A stretch of 64,000 nucleotides of DNA from Hymenochaete sp. R1 (GCA_019400425.1 JAFREE010000028.1:62001-126000); one strand, 5' to 3'. Shown: positions 36,026 to 47,229, counted from the first letter of the stretch. Made by a program: numbers and translations. The notes: generated from the sequence alone by a model not told the origin.

Positions 36026-36830
36026 TCAAGCCCTCGCAATCGCAAACTCATCCCCTCTTGATCTCGTCATGACATCTACCATTTCTCCAATCTTCTCCAG
36101 ATCAACCCACATTGTATCTGTCCCATCTACTTCGCCGAGTCGCACCCTTCCTACTCCCTCAATCTCTCACACATCGTCTCAACGAATCGGACTGTCAACG
36201 CCGATCACTGCATCGCCTTTATCACAAACTCTTCGACGTCCGTCTTAGAACACAGATGGTGCCAGGCTACCCAATCTTCGGAAAGTCTAGAAAAGATAAC
36301 TTGTGGTACCATTTTTGGATGGAACATCGCTTGGAGGGGGGGGGGGTGATGAGGTAGTAAAATATCAGGAAGGCATGGTGAGTCGTCTCAGGAGGAACGT
36401 AAGGCAATAGCGCAATTGGACGGCGAGGCTGCTGGACAGGTGCTTCACGGAGCGCAGGTGTAAAGCAAAGCATGGGTATCCCATCTATGGAGAAGGGTGA
36501 CTCGGTCAATAAGGCAGGGCAGGACACATGAAGCGAACACATGCGCTGGTACAAGTACTCAGCCGACTCGTGCTCCCTTCAATCCCTTCAGGACGTCCTT
36601 GGCCAGTATCCGCCACTGCTCCCGCTCCGACCAATTGAACTTAGCTCTGAGCTCCTGATGGATACGAGCGGGATCCAGTTGTGCCAGTATAATCTTTGAG
36701 TCATTCGAGCTCGAGGTATACTGGAATGTACCGGACGATGAGCCAAAAGAGAAGGTAGCAAATTGATTTGGGCTTCCCTTGGTTCCAATGGGTATGAACG
36801 AATGTGGTAGCGGAGGCGTACGTGTCAAGA
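36026..36830 (-). pseudogene. Inverted, broken copy of the RWD/DUF1115 gene
   Basis: The minus strand here aligns along its length with the intact gene at 38314-39295 (plus). Examples: FNWSEREQWRILAKDVLKGL with LNRSNQERWQTIVKDRLQEL; PPETTHHAFLIFYYLITPP with PPETPHHALLTSHHLIAP; IQKWYHKLSFLDFPKIG with LQKWSSELSIRGFAKVG; and GEMVDVMTRSRGDEFAIARA with GEVVDVMRRSGRDEFVTEMG. The copy has a stop right after DFPKIG and further stops and small shifts. An 11-base G run (about 36337-36347) sits where the intact gene has a short C-rich segment. DNA corresponding to the intact gene's intron is also recognisable, so the copy arose at DNA level, not through mRNA. The N-terminal part of the RWD domain is poorly preserved. 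Confidence 0.8.
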
Positions 36831-37081
36831 ATCAAAATACGTATCGGTAGACCGGAAAAGTAATAATCGAATCACGTGCTAAATATCAAACGTCTCTGGT
36901 CCTCTGGAAAGGAGAGAGGGAATCGCATACCAAAGAAATACGAACTTGGATAACATTACTGTTCTGGGCATATCCCGGGATGCTATTATAAATTAAATAC
37001 TTCTGTACTATTACATGACACGACTTTCTCTATCTCCATGCATACACCATCTTACAGTTTATGCACCTTTCAATTTGAGAG
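36831..37081. other. Spacer between pseudogene and NTF2-like gene
   Basis: About 250 bp, A/T-rich, without any feature I can support. Contains the 3' UTR of the NTF2-like gene. Confidence 0.4.
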
Positions 37082-37950
37082 TCACTGATTACTATCCGTT
37101 GGCGGCTCCTTGCTCACAGCCGCATCTACAGCCACCGCCGTCACCTTCTTCCTCGCATCATTCAAAACCCCGAAGAACCCATCTTCACTACTAACGTCCT
37201 TTTGGTGGTCCCACTCCTCGATATGCTGCGTGACCTGACGCGGGTCCGTGTTGACGTCGGTCGAGATCGTGAGGAGCGAGTTGAGCGTTTTGGTGGGGAT
37301 GGCGGAGGACGGGTCGTAGAAGTAGGAAATGTCTTGGTCGATGAGGATGGTGCCTGGAGCGAGGTCTTTGGGGGTCTCGAGGACGCGGAATTTGGTGATG
37401 TCGGCGCGGGGGAAGAGCTGTGTTGCGAGTAAGTTAGAGTAAGTTTAATTGTAATTTGTGATGAAGACATTGAAGAGGAAGGCGAATGGTTGGACGTTCC
37501 TTTACGAGGCCGTTGAATTGGGCTTTGATAGAGTCGACGCCTTCAGCGATTCCGATTGGGTCGCGGAAGACAGCTTTGGGCGTATAAATATCATATGTAC
37601 CCTGTCGCGTGCATGTGTATAACGTCCATTGCCCGCGAGTGATTCTAGAAACAACCTACCTCGATGGGCTTGCAGGTATACAGCTTCATGAACAACAAAC
37701 AATCCTCAGCGTGTCATACATGTGTTTGAAGTAGCGGTCCACTCACCTCTTTTATAGCAGTGATAATCCTCTGCTCAGATTCCATAACCTGCCTCTCGGG
37801 GAGCGCCTTGCTGTCGTTGGGCGACAGACCAGTGGCGTTTGGCCTAGTGGAGTTAAACATAGCCTGATGCAGAGCGGGGGACAAAGGGACTTGTATGCGT
37901 TTTGAGATCTGAGTTGGCCGTGTCAGTGTGGAACGAAAGCCAGGGTACAT
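37082..37950 (-). CDS. NTF2/SnoaL-like fold protein of unknown function
   Basis: Four exons in frame (37747-37950, 37660-37683, 37506-37601, 37082-37417) give 219 residues. After a variable N terminus (MYPGFRSTLTRPTQ) comes the core: ALPERQVMESEQRIITAIKE, LYTCKPIE (a 24-nt exon), GTYDIYTPKAVFRDPIGIAE, ADITKFRVLETPKDLAPGTI, LIDQDISYFYDP, TKTLNSLLTISTD, HIEEWDHQKD, and EDGFFGVLNDARKK. The order helix, 'Y.P.AVF.DP.G' and repeated beta strands ending in EEWD is that of the NTF2-like (DUF2358/SnoaL-like) fold, known from many fungi as an uncharacterised protein. No catalytic residues can be assigned. It lies between the two copies of the RWD/DUF1115 gene, which are inverted relative to each other. 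Confidence 0.75.
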
Positions 37951-38313
37951 GTAACATATAGTGAAGGGGGTTTGGACGAAAGGAGGGATAGAATTCGATT
38001 GAATTCGGGTACAATCGAAACCGAGACTGGGCTCATAATTATAAATACTATTGCGTTTGTAGATGAACGTTGGGTTGAGAGCGTGTGTTCGTCATTTCTT
38101 TCTTGAGTATGACGGCATATCTCCTTGTCGATCATCGTCATCGAACTCTAGATCTCGCTTCTTTCCCCGCACTTCCCTCCTTCTCAATCTCAATCCACGG
38201 CACTACTTTAAATCTCTTATTCTCTTTCCCTTTTCTAGCATTTAAACAGCACATGATTGCCTTAATTATAAGTTAATACCTTTTCAGTACCACCGCCAGT
38301 GACGACTACTACG
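37951..38313. promoter_or_regulatory. Divergent promoter of NTF2-like and RWD/DUF1115 genes
   Basis: About 360 bp between head-to-head starts. The plus strand near 38130-38240 is C/T-rich (CTTCTTTCCCCGCACTTCCC, TCTCTTTCCCTTTTCTAG), typical of a fungal leader before the ATG at 38314. An intron in the 5' leader ending in TTTTCTAG (38240) or CCTTTTCAG (38287) is possible. Confidence 0.4.
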
Positions 38314-39295
38314 ATGACTAGTACTCATGATCTCAACCTCCAACTGCAACTTCAGGAGATCCAACTCATTCGTTGCTCCCTTTTACCAGGCGAAGCGTTC
38401 CACTTCGCCTTACCAGATGAAGACGCCCTAGAATGGACACACCTAGTTGACACGTTTGCTGACATCGGTAACGACGACTCCGACGACAGTTCATCCGCTC
38501 CCATCCTGGAGCAAAGCAAGCCCGGATCGACTTGCCACTTTCGCGTGATCGTTCAAGACGCCCCAGTATGGTTCGAATTCGAACTACCAAGGGATTATCC
38601 TGGGCGCACGTCGATTCCGCTCGTATCTGTCAGAGGCAACGGTACGGAACTCAATAGGTCGAACCAGGAGCGGTGGCAGACGATCGTTAAGGATCGATTG
38701 CAGGAGCTACGGGACGCACAGACTGGGTGAGTGGGTGTATGCGTTCCTATGTCCCGTACCTATCTTATCGACCAAGCCTTCCTTTTTTCGTAGATTTATA
38801 ACCCATACATTGCTTTCAGAGCATCTTATACCCGCTCTCCACGAAGCTACTGCCCAGCAGCCTCGCCATTTGATTGTACCATCACATTCTACTCCTCCTG
38901 AAACGCCTCACCACGCCCTCCTGACATCTCACCACCTCATCGCCCCCTCCAAACGACGCTCTCTCCAAAAATGGTCGTCCGAGCTCTCAATTCGGGGCTT
39001 CGCGAAGGTCGGATACCCTGGTGCCATTTACGCTGAGGGATGTTCACAGACAGACGTTGAAGAGTTTGTGAGTAGGATAAAGGCGATGCAGTGGTTAGCT
39101 TTGAGAGTTCGATTTGTGGAGGAATTGCCAGCGAGATTGAGAAAGGGCGAAGAGACGTTAAGGCTCGGTGAAGCGGATGGGAAAGAAGCGAGGTGGGTTG
39201 AGCTTGAGAAAGTTGGTGAGGTGGTTGACGTCATGCGAAGGTCAGGACGGGACGAGTTCGTGACCGAGATGGGCTTGGGAAGCGCGGGTTCATAA
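38314..39295 (+). CDS. RWD-domain plus DUF1115 protein (RWDD2-like)
   Basis: Two exons, 38314-38726 and 38794-39295, joined in frame, about 304 residues. The N-terminal RWD domain shows LQEIQLIRCSLLPGEAFHF and ELPRDYPGRTSIPLVSVRG, the YP element typical of the RWD/UBC-like fold. The C-terminal DUF1115 segment shows HHALLTSHHLIAPSKRRSLQ and then GFAKVGYPGAIYAEGCSQTD, with the G(K/Y)PG motif and VEEFVSRIKAMQW. This two-domain order is that of RWDD2A/B. The molecular role of the family is not known; RWD domains usually mediate protein contacts. Start ATG 38314 was chosen as the first in frame near LNLQLQLQEIQLIRC. A damaged inverted copy lies 1.5 kb to the left. Confidence 0.82.
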
Positions 39296-39599
39296 TTCGC
39301 GGCGTTTATGGAATATGAAGGACACCGTTTGAACTGGGAATGAGAGTACCTCACCACTACCACACAAGTCGGTGTCTGCATAAATAATAAATTTCGACAG
39401 CGTATATTGAAAACGAAACCACAGAAACAGCACATAATGGGCAACAAGAAATATTTGGTAAATGAAAGTTCGATCAAATAGCACACAAAACCTAGAGCAC
39501 CCCGACCATATGGAACCCGACGAGACACTCACAGAAACCGAAACATTCGCATTTCCGTAGCAGTAATTTTTCATCAAGAAGCGACAACATAAAGCCCAT
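39296..39599. other. 3' UTR spacer between convergent genes
   Basis: About 300 bp between the stops of the RWD/DUF1115 gene (plus) and the Tra2-like gene (minus); A/T-rich with no further feature. Confidence 0.4.
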
Positions 39600-41207
39600 T
39601 CAGTAACGCCTGTCATCATAACGACGATCATAGCGGTCATACCCGCGATCATAGTCCCTGTTCCTCAGAAAGAGTCACGAAGAGAAAACGGCCGTTGAGT
39701 ACAAACTTTATTCTTTAGACGGGTAAAAGGAAATCAACCGGACTTGTACCTCCTGTCGTCGTAGCGCCTCTCTTCTCGTCTATCATAGTAACGGTCACGA
39801 TCATCGTGCCTACCTCCTCCGCCTCCTCCGCGGTAGCCATCATCATAGCGCGAGCGGCGATCACGGTCATCTCGGCTGTAGCGACTGTCGAACGGACGCG
39901 GGTCATATGGGCGGTCATCTAGAAGGAAGAAAGGTCAATTTGGATTTGAAGGTGGTCAATGGCTTTGAATTTACAGTCACGACGCTTCGGCGGACCGAAG
40001 TATTTCCCAGGGGTCGGGGTTCTCGCTCTGGCGCGGCGGGCCTAGAGTAAACGGGGGTAATGCGTGAAACACTGAACACATTGAAACACAAGGTATACAA
40101 CACACCTTCTCAACCGTGATGACCTTGCCAAATTGCTCTGTGGCGTTGAGGGCTTTAATGGCGGCATCAGCTTCCTCTCCTGTCTCCATAGTCACAAAAG
40201 CGAAGCCACGGGATTCCCTAGAGTGAGGGTCGTACATCACGGCAGCTTTCTGGACCTAAAATGCCATGTTGGAGTCAGGCTAGAAAAAGTGCACTATTGA
40301 CGAAAGACTTACTCTGCCTACAGCCATGAAAACAGCCTCTAGCTCACGGCTCTCAACCTTCGACGACAGCCCAGAAACATGCAGGTTGTTTCCAGGGTTA
40401 GCACCACCATCTCTTCTACATTCGCGTGTAAACACATAGTGTTTGTAGCAAGTCTTTGAAGAGTCGCTTACCCGCCTCTATCCCTGTCCCTGTTGCCTCC
40501 CCTAGGACCAGGGCTTCTGCTCCTCGAACGGCGTGGTGCATCCTGATCCGCAGGGGAGCGAGTTCCCTGCCAGTCCGCGCCCTCACCAGACGGGATTGCA
40601 GAGCCGCCGTTGCTCATTTTCACTTCATCGGTAGGGATGCTGATGGGACCACCGGTTGGGCCCATGTCCTGAGATTGCCAAGCTGAGGTGATAAGAGAAT
40701 GAGAGACAGTCGGTTAGATGGGCGCTTATGGAGGTAAAAGTTGGGGGATACGATAGACTGCGAAGGCGACGACGGTACAAAAGGGATCGAAGGCGATGGA
40801 AAAAAGTGTATAGAGCTGGGATCGCGTTTGGGGAGAACCGATGGGCGCAATAAATGTTACTGCCACGTCGCACAAAGGCTGAAGCGTGTTTTGCCGTCAT
40901 AAAGGAGATAGAGAGAACGGAAGAGGTCGACACTGACGACGGCATGTCGAAAGCGATGCCGAGTTGAAGTATCGACAATGCATTGTGAAGTAACAGGCTT
41001 GCTGAAGTTAGGGTTGAATGGTATATTCGTCGCCATTGGCCTTTAGCCAAAGAGACGAGACATTATTGGGTCGAGTGAAAGCGACTTTTCTCTCGTTGTT
41101 GAAGAAAATATGGCGAGAAAACATCATGGCGGAAAATACAGTCGCACGTCGGAATAAAATACGTTGAAGTCCAGAGTCCGATTGCTGAGAGACGTACCGT
41201 CATCCAT
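39600..41207 (-). CDS. Transformer-2-like SR/RRM splicing factor
   Basis: RNA-binding protein with flanking Arg-rich segments. The coding start is read as a tiny first exon (41198-41207, ATGGATGACG), then after a 515-nt intron an exon ending at 40682 that starts WQSQDMGPTGG. An SR-type segment follows (DAPRRSRSRSPGPRGGNRDR), then an RRM: NPGNNLHVSGLSSKVESREL (RNP2 is LHVSGL), and ESRGFAFVTMETGEEADAAI (RNP1 is RGFAFVTM). Next is VEKARRARARTPTPGKYFGP, the linker found in Tra2 proteins, and then a long RS/RY/RD-rich tail (YDDRRY repeats). Tra2 proteins promote exon inclusion through purine-rich enhancers; this role is inferred from the family. An alternative start is the ATG of MGPTGGP at 40665. 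Confidence 0.82.
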
Positions 41208-41718
41208 TGTCGAAATTTAGTCGAAGCTTGTTGAGAGTGTCAGTTGGTAGTCGTGGTGAGAGAAGAGAAGGCATTCGATGGTTGGTTGTTGGCGATAGTT
41301 GTCGGTCCTTGTTTGGCTTTATTGACAATAATCAAAGATGGGTGGGAACTGGAAAAAAACCTGATTGTGTCAATCTTCCTACGGTTTTGATGTGATGGTG
41401 AGACGACGACGGAGGAGGCAAAGTTTATTTCTTTACTTTTATTTATTTTCGGAGATGCAGGTCAGAATGCGTATAATACTGTATACAACATGGTGGGATA
41501 ACATGAAATTAAGAATCCTCATGCAGAAGTACTCGCTGGTCTATGCAGTCTTTGAAAATAGTCAAAACGATGTAAAAGTAACGTACAATCGAAAACATAT
41601 GCAACAATGTGTACAAGGGGGGATCAAGATGCGGTATATATAAGCCGCTGATAGGGGCTCAGTTCAATGCAATGCTGTTTGTCAGGAAAAGAAAGAAAGA
41701 TAGAACAGTCCGTCTCGA
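41208..41718. other. Promoter of Tra2-like gene and 3' flank of next gene
   Basis: About 500 bp between the divergent outer limits of the two genes. No gene or element I can name. Confidence 0.4.
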
Positions 41719-43119
41719 CTACCTGAACATCTCGGGAAATTCATCCAACAGCAATTCGGCATCTATGGGAGGGATGGCGCGAATAGGTTGCGGTTGGTGG
41801 AGCGGGATCGAGAATAACCATTCCGACCCCATGTGCGAAGTTTCGGGCTTTGTTGCCGCCTCCATCGAAGAAGCCGACCAGCCCATAAACGGCGACGAAG
41901 AGAAGAACTCGGGTGACTCGGACGACGAACGGTCGCTGTGAGAGTATTGTTGATCACGTTCGCGCGCCGCGACAGCGGCGCATCTAGCACCTTCGTCGCC
42001 CCAGATAGCAGCACCATCACCCTGTTCTGACGTCGGCGAAAATATCTCCAGATGGAAAGGGTCCTGTGATGAGGCTGAAGACGACGAACGGAGTGCGGGC
42101 GGCGACCAGGCGTCCAAGAAATCGAAGTCCTCGAAGTGGCACGCGATTGATTGCGTATCAGTTACTGTTTCTTCTGCGTCGCAGCGCTCGTCCTGCAATC
42201 GGTCTTCCGTGCCCTTTCCCCTTGATGCGTCGCTCGTACCACGAGACGACCACTCCGCAAAACTTTGTGCCATGAGACGAGAGAAATCGGTGTTGTTGAG
42301 AAACGGAGGGGATTCTGTTGGGTGTGAAGGCGTGTCCATTTCCATGTCTGCTGGCGAAGTCGCATAAGACCGAATAATGTCCAAATCTTGCTCCCGCCAG
42401 TCTTCTGTGTCTACCCAGTGTACGGGAGATTCTTGTCGCGTCGGTACCGCTGCGGAGTATGGAGCAGTAGGGGCGCGTTTAAAGAGTGAAGTCGAGAAAA
42501 TGTCGGGAGTGGAGGTAAGGAAAGTCCGGTTTGTAAAGCAATCGCCCAAGACGGGTCGCCAATCGTCAAAGCATTCCGATGGGATATCCAATGCCAAAGG
42601 TTGGCAGTCGACATCCAAACAATCTGAGCCGTCTAATGTCCGCTGAGTTGATCGTTCAGCAGACATGATGGCGGTAAGTTCTGAAACGTGTTGGGGATGA
42701 GACGCAAAGTTGAGATAGCGGAGGTAGAGGTAGTTATAGTCCTGGTCACCAGAAAGATCGGATTCTGCGTCCATGTCTACGTCGCAGGGTACCTGCGGGA
42801 TATGCAATTCTCGTGGCGCCGATAGAAGCTCCGAAGGATCTGGCAACGGCGGGATGTTCGTATCCACAGTCGCTATCCAATCCCGGATGCTACTTTCGGT
42901 CACATACCCATGATCTCCAACAGTGTTGTGAGAGTGAGAGAGCAGTGAATCACTGTGTTGGCGCAAAATGCCCGAGTATCCACGCTCGGGGTAAGGGGAA
43001 CCTGAGTCCTGGCTATGAGCCCTTTGGGGCGTGGCAGCCTGCCATTGAGCATCCTGGCGCCGAAGAAGAGATCCATTGCGTAGTGTCGTCGGCGGGTAAA
43101 CAGTCTGGACTGAAGCCAT
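41719..43119 (-). CDS. Unrecognised acidic, Ser-rich protein
   Basis: Single open frame of 466 codons from ATG 43119 (MASVQTVYPPTTLRNGSLLR) to a TAG ending at 41719. It is rich in Ser, Pro, Asp and Glu, with a short ordered-looking patch near residue 115-150 (MDAESDLSGDQDYNYLYLRY) and an acidic C terminus ending PIDAELLLDEFPEMFR. No known domain was recognised. The long intact frame, the ordered acidic C terminus and the lack of frame breaks support a real gene; the composition would suit a transcriptional activator-type protein, but that is speculation. The frame remains open for 50 codons upstream of the chosen ATG. Confidence 0.65.
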   Translation of the reverse strand: MASVQTVYPPTTLRNGSLLRRQDAQWQAATPQRAHSQDSGSPYPERGYSGILRQHSDSLLSHSHNTVGDHGYVTESSIRDWIATVDTNIPPLPDPSELLSAPRELHIPQVPCDVDMDAESDLSGDQDYNYLYLRYLNFASHPQHVSELTAIMSAERSTQRTLDGSDCLDVDCQPLALDIPSECFDDWRPVLGDCFTNRTFLTSTPDIFSTSLFKRAPTAPYSAAVPTRQESPVHWVDTEDWREQDLDIIRSYATSPADMEMDTPSHPTESPPFLNNTDFSRLMAQSFAEWSSRGTSDASRGKGTEDRLQDERCDAEETVTDTQSIACHFEDFDFLDAWSPPALRSSSSASSQDPFHLEIFSPTSEQGDGAAIWGDEGARCAAVAARERDQQYSHSDRSSSESPEFFSSSPFMGWSASSMEAATKPETSHMGSEWLFSIPLHQPQPIRAIPPIDAELLLDEFPEMFR

Positions 43120-43540
43120 CTCGGTGTCTTTGAAAAGAGCTAAAATAAGAGAGCAACGGAGAATGGCAGGGAAGAAAAACCGTCTCAGGAGGCCGACTAA
43201 TTTATACCTAGCAACTAAACATGGTCTGACCTTCAGATTCAGCAACACCGCTGCTCTCAGCACCTTCATTCAATCCAAGTACTAGACTCTCGCTTCCGCC
43301 AGAGGAATGGCCAATGGACCTGGATACTGATAGACGCGTGCAAGGAACGTCATCCTAGATGAATTACAGAGTGTCATTAGCTGAAACACGATCAGATATT
43401 AAGAAGAGAATCGCTGAAAGCGGAGCTCGCAAGGCTCAAGAAGGGGAAGACGAGTTTTGTATACGGCATGTTTCATTACGAGTAGGATGCGAAAGAATGC
43501 GAACGCACCGGAACAGCGTGTCCGCAAAACGTCTCATCCA

Positions 43541-44242
43541 TCATATCCGAACCCAATGATAATCCATCCAGACCCGTCTGTGCCCGCTCAAAGTCAAGAA
43601 AGCTTTCATTTGGCTGCTTCGAGGCATCGACATTCCTTCTATCTGACGGCAAAATTCCGAAATGTGATGTCGAAGCAAAGACGGAAGGGCAGTCAAGGCA
43701 CGTCGAGGAGCACGGAACGGGTTGAAAATAGATAGGCCCTTCGTATACCATCGCAGGTGTCGTGTAAATGCCTTGCTCGCGAAGATGGACGAGTGGAGGT
43801 GATTTATAGGATATGAGAAGGGCGTAAAGCTGAGGTTCAAACGGGGTCGGATGCCCTCATAGCGGCGTTCTGAACGGAGGGATGGAGGATAATAAAGCAG
43901 GGCGAAAACCACGCCGGAATGGCAAACGGAGACGCGCAGCAGGAGGACCATAAGGCGTATTACGCTCATAATGCATAAGATGCACGAGATTGAGATCACA
44001 GCTATCAAACTGGCGGTGAGTAAGGAGTCAGTAAGGTTGGCTGAGCGTGGCCGACGGTAGGCACGGGGAAGGACCGGGTTGCTAGGTGCAACCGCGTGCG
44101 GCGCCCTCACAAGCCTCGATGTAGACAAACAAAAACACTTCGGCTCGTCCGAGACACGGTGGCGCAAGGTCAGAGGGTCCGCTGATGACCCGGCTTCGCT
44201 TACTGACGCCTGAGTTAATTGTCTTTCAACGCTCTCGTTCAC
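43541..44242 (-). CDS. Candidate single-pass membrane protein, no known family
   Basis: Frame of 233 codons starting MNESVERQLTQASVSEAGSS, with one strongly hydrophobic segment (SLLTASLIAVISISCILCIM) about 80 residues in, followed by a basic stretch. No homology recognised and no intron needed. The C-terminal half is less protein-like, so the true gene may be shorter or end in another exon. It could be an orphan gene or chance frame. Neighbours are the unrecognised acidic protein and the 3' end of NUP96. Confidence 0.3.
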   Translation of the reverse strand: MNESVERQLTQASVSEAGSSADPLTLRHRVSDEPKCFCLSTSRLVRAPHAVAPSNPVLPRAYRRPRSANLTDSLLTASLIAVISISCILCIMSVIRLMVLLLRVSVCHSGVVFALLYYPPSLRSERRYEGIRPRLNLSFTPFSYPINHLHSSIFASKAFTRHLRWYTKGLSIFNPFRAPRRALTALPSLLRHHISEFCRQIEGMSMPRSSQMKAFLTLSGHRRVWMDYHWVRI

Positions 44243-44538
44243 CGTTCGTGTTCTCTTCCATTAATCCCATCTCTCACACTCTCTCCATGCGGCAGCAACA
44301 ATCATAAGTCAACCCTACGGCCTTTCCTCGCCATCAGTGATATAAAGTCTCAGTGCACAAAACAACATAACATATTTGTCCGAAATCAAGGTAACAACAA
44401 GGGTTGGTCTGAGCGGCAAAACTACATGAATTCGAAAGCCTGTAGGTGTTCAGTCTGGCTGTAATCGTCGACATAGCTTTTAGGATATCTCCGCAAGCGT
44501 CTTCATAAAACTTCCGAGAGCAGACGAATGAATATGTC

Positions 44539-47229
44539 TCAATCTTGCACCTTCGTCCACCAGTCCCGCTTCGATCTCAATTCCGCTCTATCAAAGTAGA
44601 GAAGAATAAGGGGTGAAGTCATGAGTGCATGTGCCTTGATAGATAGCAGGAGAAATCGTACTCACCGACATGCTCGGCTCGACGCAGTCAAGCAACCTCG
44701 ACAGCATATGCGATAATGCCGCACCGCTGAACTTTTCGCCAATTTCGGGCTTGTCATGAAGGACATCAGGAAGAACGCCAATCAACTTTGGTATTCGACC
44801 CATCAGCATCTCCAGTTCTGAAACTTCGGCGGAACCAGGGACGCTATTGGTGCTCTGGACGCTCTCGCGGAGTTCTTGTACTCTCGTGATGATATGAACA
44901 TAATCTATAAACAACTATAGCAAGAGATGAGCTGACATATCTCAAGGAAATTAAAAACGACGCACCTGACCCCCAACGCCAAAGTCACCGATAAGGCTCG
45001 AGTCAAGATCGGTGAACAGTCTTGAAAGGGTTTGTAAGTCATCCTTCAGAATTGCTTCCGGTGCCAAGTAATTTATAGCCAGCTCGTGCGCCGTGTGATG
45101 GGATTTCGCACTTGCATATAGCTGATACGCAAGATAAACATCTCCGTGATAAAGAGCAAGCGTAGCTTTAGACTCGTCAATCCATTCGGATGGGATACGC
45201 AGGCTACCGATGAGACCGACCACCTTGAAATCGTCCAGGAGCGGAGCAGACTGTGCCAGCAATTGTTTGATTGCACGTTTTCTCCTAAAGGACAATAAAC
45301 AAATAATTACGAGACATAAATAACTGGAAACAATCTTACCCCGCATCATCTTCCAGATAAAGCAAGACATATGCTGCCTCCTGAACTAGTCCCTCTTGTT
45401 GCAACTGTGATGCAAAGTTCGTCGTCAAGGTATTGGCCATCTGACTTGACCCATCGATCTCCCGCGAACTGTCGGTATCCTCATCCATCGCATCACCGTC
45501 TCGTCGGTCCGTGAAATCTCGCAACCTGAGGCAGCGCGAAAGAAGAATATACAGGAACCACGGTATTCTGAAGTCACGAGGATTAGGCGAAAAACTGAGA
45601 GGGTTCAAAGCGGTTTCGAGCGTCATGGTGGGTGTTATGAATAATTTAATGAGGTTGTACAGTCCATCCCTCACTTTTGGTAACCCGCTTTTCTGGGTCG
45701 AGTACCATGGATGGGGCGACCCAACGCCCCCATTCGAGTCGTCAATAAACCGTTCATAGTTTTCAAACGTCTCTCTTAGGGGAGTATCCACAGAGCTTGA
45801 GTACCAAAGTTGTAATCCAAAGACCCTTAACCAATCGAGATCCTTCGGCACGTCGACGTGTTCCTTTTTAGAACTGCCTTCCAAAAAATCGACTTCGCCG
45901 GCCGCCAAAGCGTATAATCTTCTCATGGAATCGCTTAGGTGTACGTCGACCTTTTCTTCTTTCCAAGTCTGCAGTTGTTCTCGGAGGTCAGTTCTGAATT
46001 CCGCATCTCCGGGTATTTGCGAAATGAGCGTTGCAAGGCGGACATTCCCTTCCGCCATGAGAAGATCAACAGCTTTTTCGACCTGGTTGCCAGTTAAGTG
46101 AAGGAAAACAACTCTCGCGGCGTCCGAAGCTGCTGCTGTCATGATGTCTTGTTCCACGGAAGAGGACACAGCGCGTGCCAGCCACGAGGAGAGAGCATCG
46201 GTTCGTCGTAAAGCCATAACGCGATTTCGGATGTCGTTAGGAATCTCTTTCCCGAGATGCAGATCTAAAGGATCAAAGACGGAATGGCCAAGCCGGAAGA
46301 CAGAAGCACAATGTGTGTCGTTTTGAGGCATAAATAAGGATGAAAATGAGGAGAATGTGAGTCCGTTGCTTGGAGTCACGGATGGAATGAACCCGTTTGT
46401 TGCCGAGGGCTCTAATATCCTCGAATTCGAAAGAAGATGTTGTAAGAGATCTGGCGTTTCTACGGAAGAGACCTGTAGCTTTGTTATGTTGATGATGGAA
46501 GAGTTCGATCCATTTTCACCTTGCCTTGAAATGAAGTTAGAGAAGCGAATGAAGTTGTATATGTACACGGCACGAAACGAACCAGGCATTCCTTCCGGCC
46601 AGTCCTCCAACGTGCACAAGCTTGTTGTCTGGGCCCCATCCTACTCGAAAAGACCTGCCCAGGCTCAGCCCCGAGTCCAAGTATATTGGCTCGCGTGTCG
46701 TAATCAAAGAACTCGAAGCAGAAACTCGAACATATTTACGAGACGGTGTCTGCGTTCTTTGCTCAGTGAAAGAAGTACGGTTCGTTGTTTTGCGGGATTC
46801 GAAGCGACCATCTGACGGCCTTAGTTGCCTCAGGGGACCAAACGGCTCTTTCAATGCTGGCTTTGCAACTGCCGGTGCTCGGAATAGAGATGATTGCATA
46901 ACGTGCACTCTGTGCGGTTCGAGGGAGAGCTGCTTCGCCCATGGTCCCGGTCCGTCCAATTCATCTTCGTCATATTCTCTAGCTTCCATATCTTCCTCTA
47001 TTTCTGTATCTTCTTCTGTGTCCTCTGCTTCTTCGCCTTCTGAATCTTCTGCGGACGAAGAGGATGGCGTCGAGGAAGTGGCTGTCGGAACGGTAGGCCT
47101 AGAGAATCCGTTCGTAGTTGTCCTATGCCTGGCTATCGGAAGCTCTTGCGAAGACGACGTAGAGGACACTGGAGATGAAGGAGAGCCATCATCTTCACTA
47201 TCACTTGCGACTGCTGCGAAACGAGCCAT
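44539..47229 (-). CDS. NUP96: Nup96 (C-terminal scaffold nucleoporin), stand-alone gene
   Basis: Core subunit of the Y-shaped (Nup84/Nup107) complex of the nuclear pore. It starts MARFAAVASDSEDDGSPSSP at 47229, followed by a strongly acidic Ser/Glu segment. The Nup96 entry signature DSGLSLGRSFRVGWGPDNKL then leads into a long alpha-solenoid (DAARVVFLHLTGNQVEKAVD, LALYHGDVYLAYQLYASAKS, and DYVHIITRVQELRE). The last exon is AELRSKRDWWTKVQD, stop near 44539. About six exons. In budding yeast, fission yeast and animals Nup96 is made by self-cleavage of a Nup98-Nup96 fusion; here the frame starts just before the Nup96 part, with no GLFG repeats or HF-S autoproteolysis site in front. The small intron near 46580-46540 was placed by frame. 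Confidence 0.88.

Noticed and set aside
35605..36051. Possible 149-codon N-terminal extension of the COX5A/Cox6 frame
   Set aside because: The distal part overlaps the 3' end of the inverted RWD pseudogene, and the family needs only a short targeting peptide, which the ATG at 35604 already provides.
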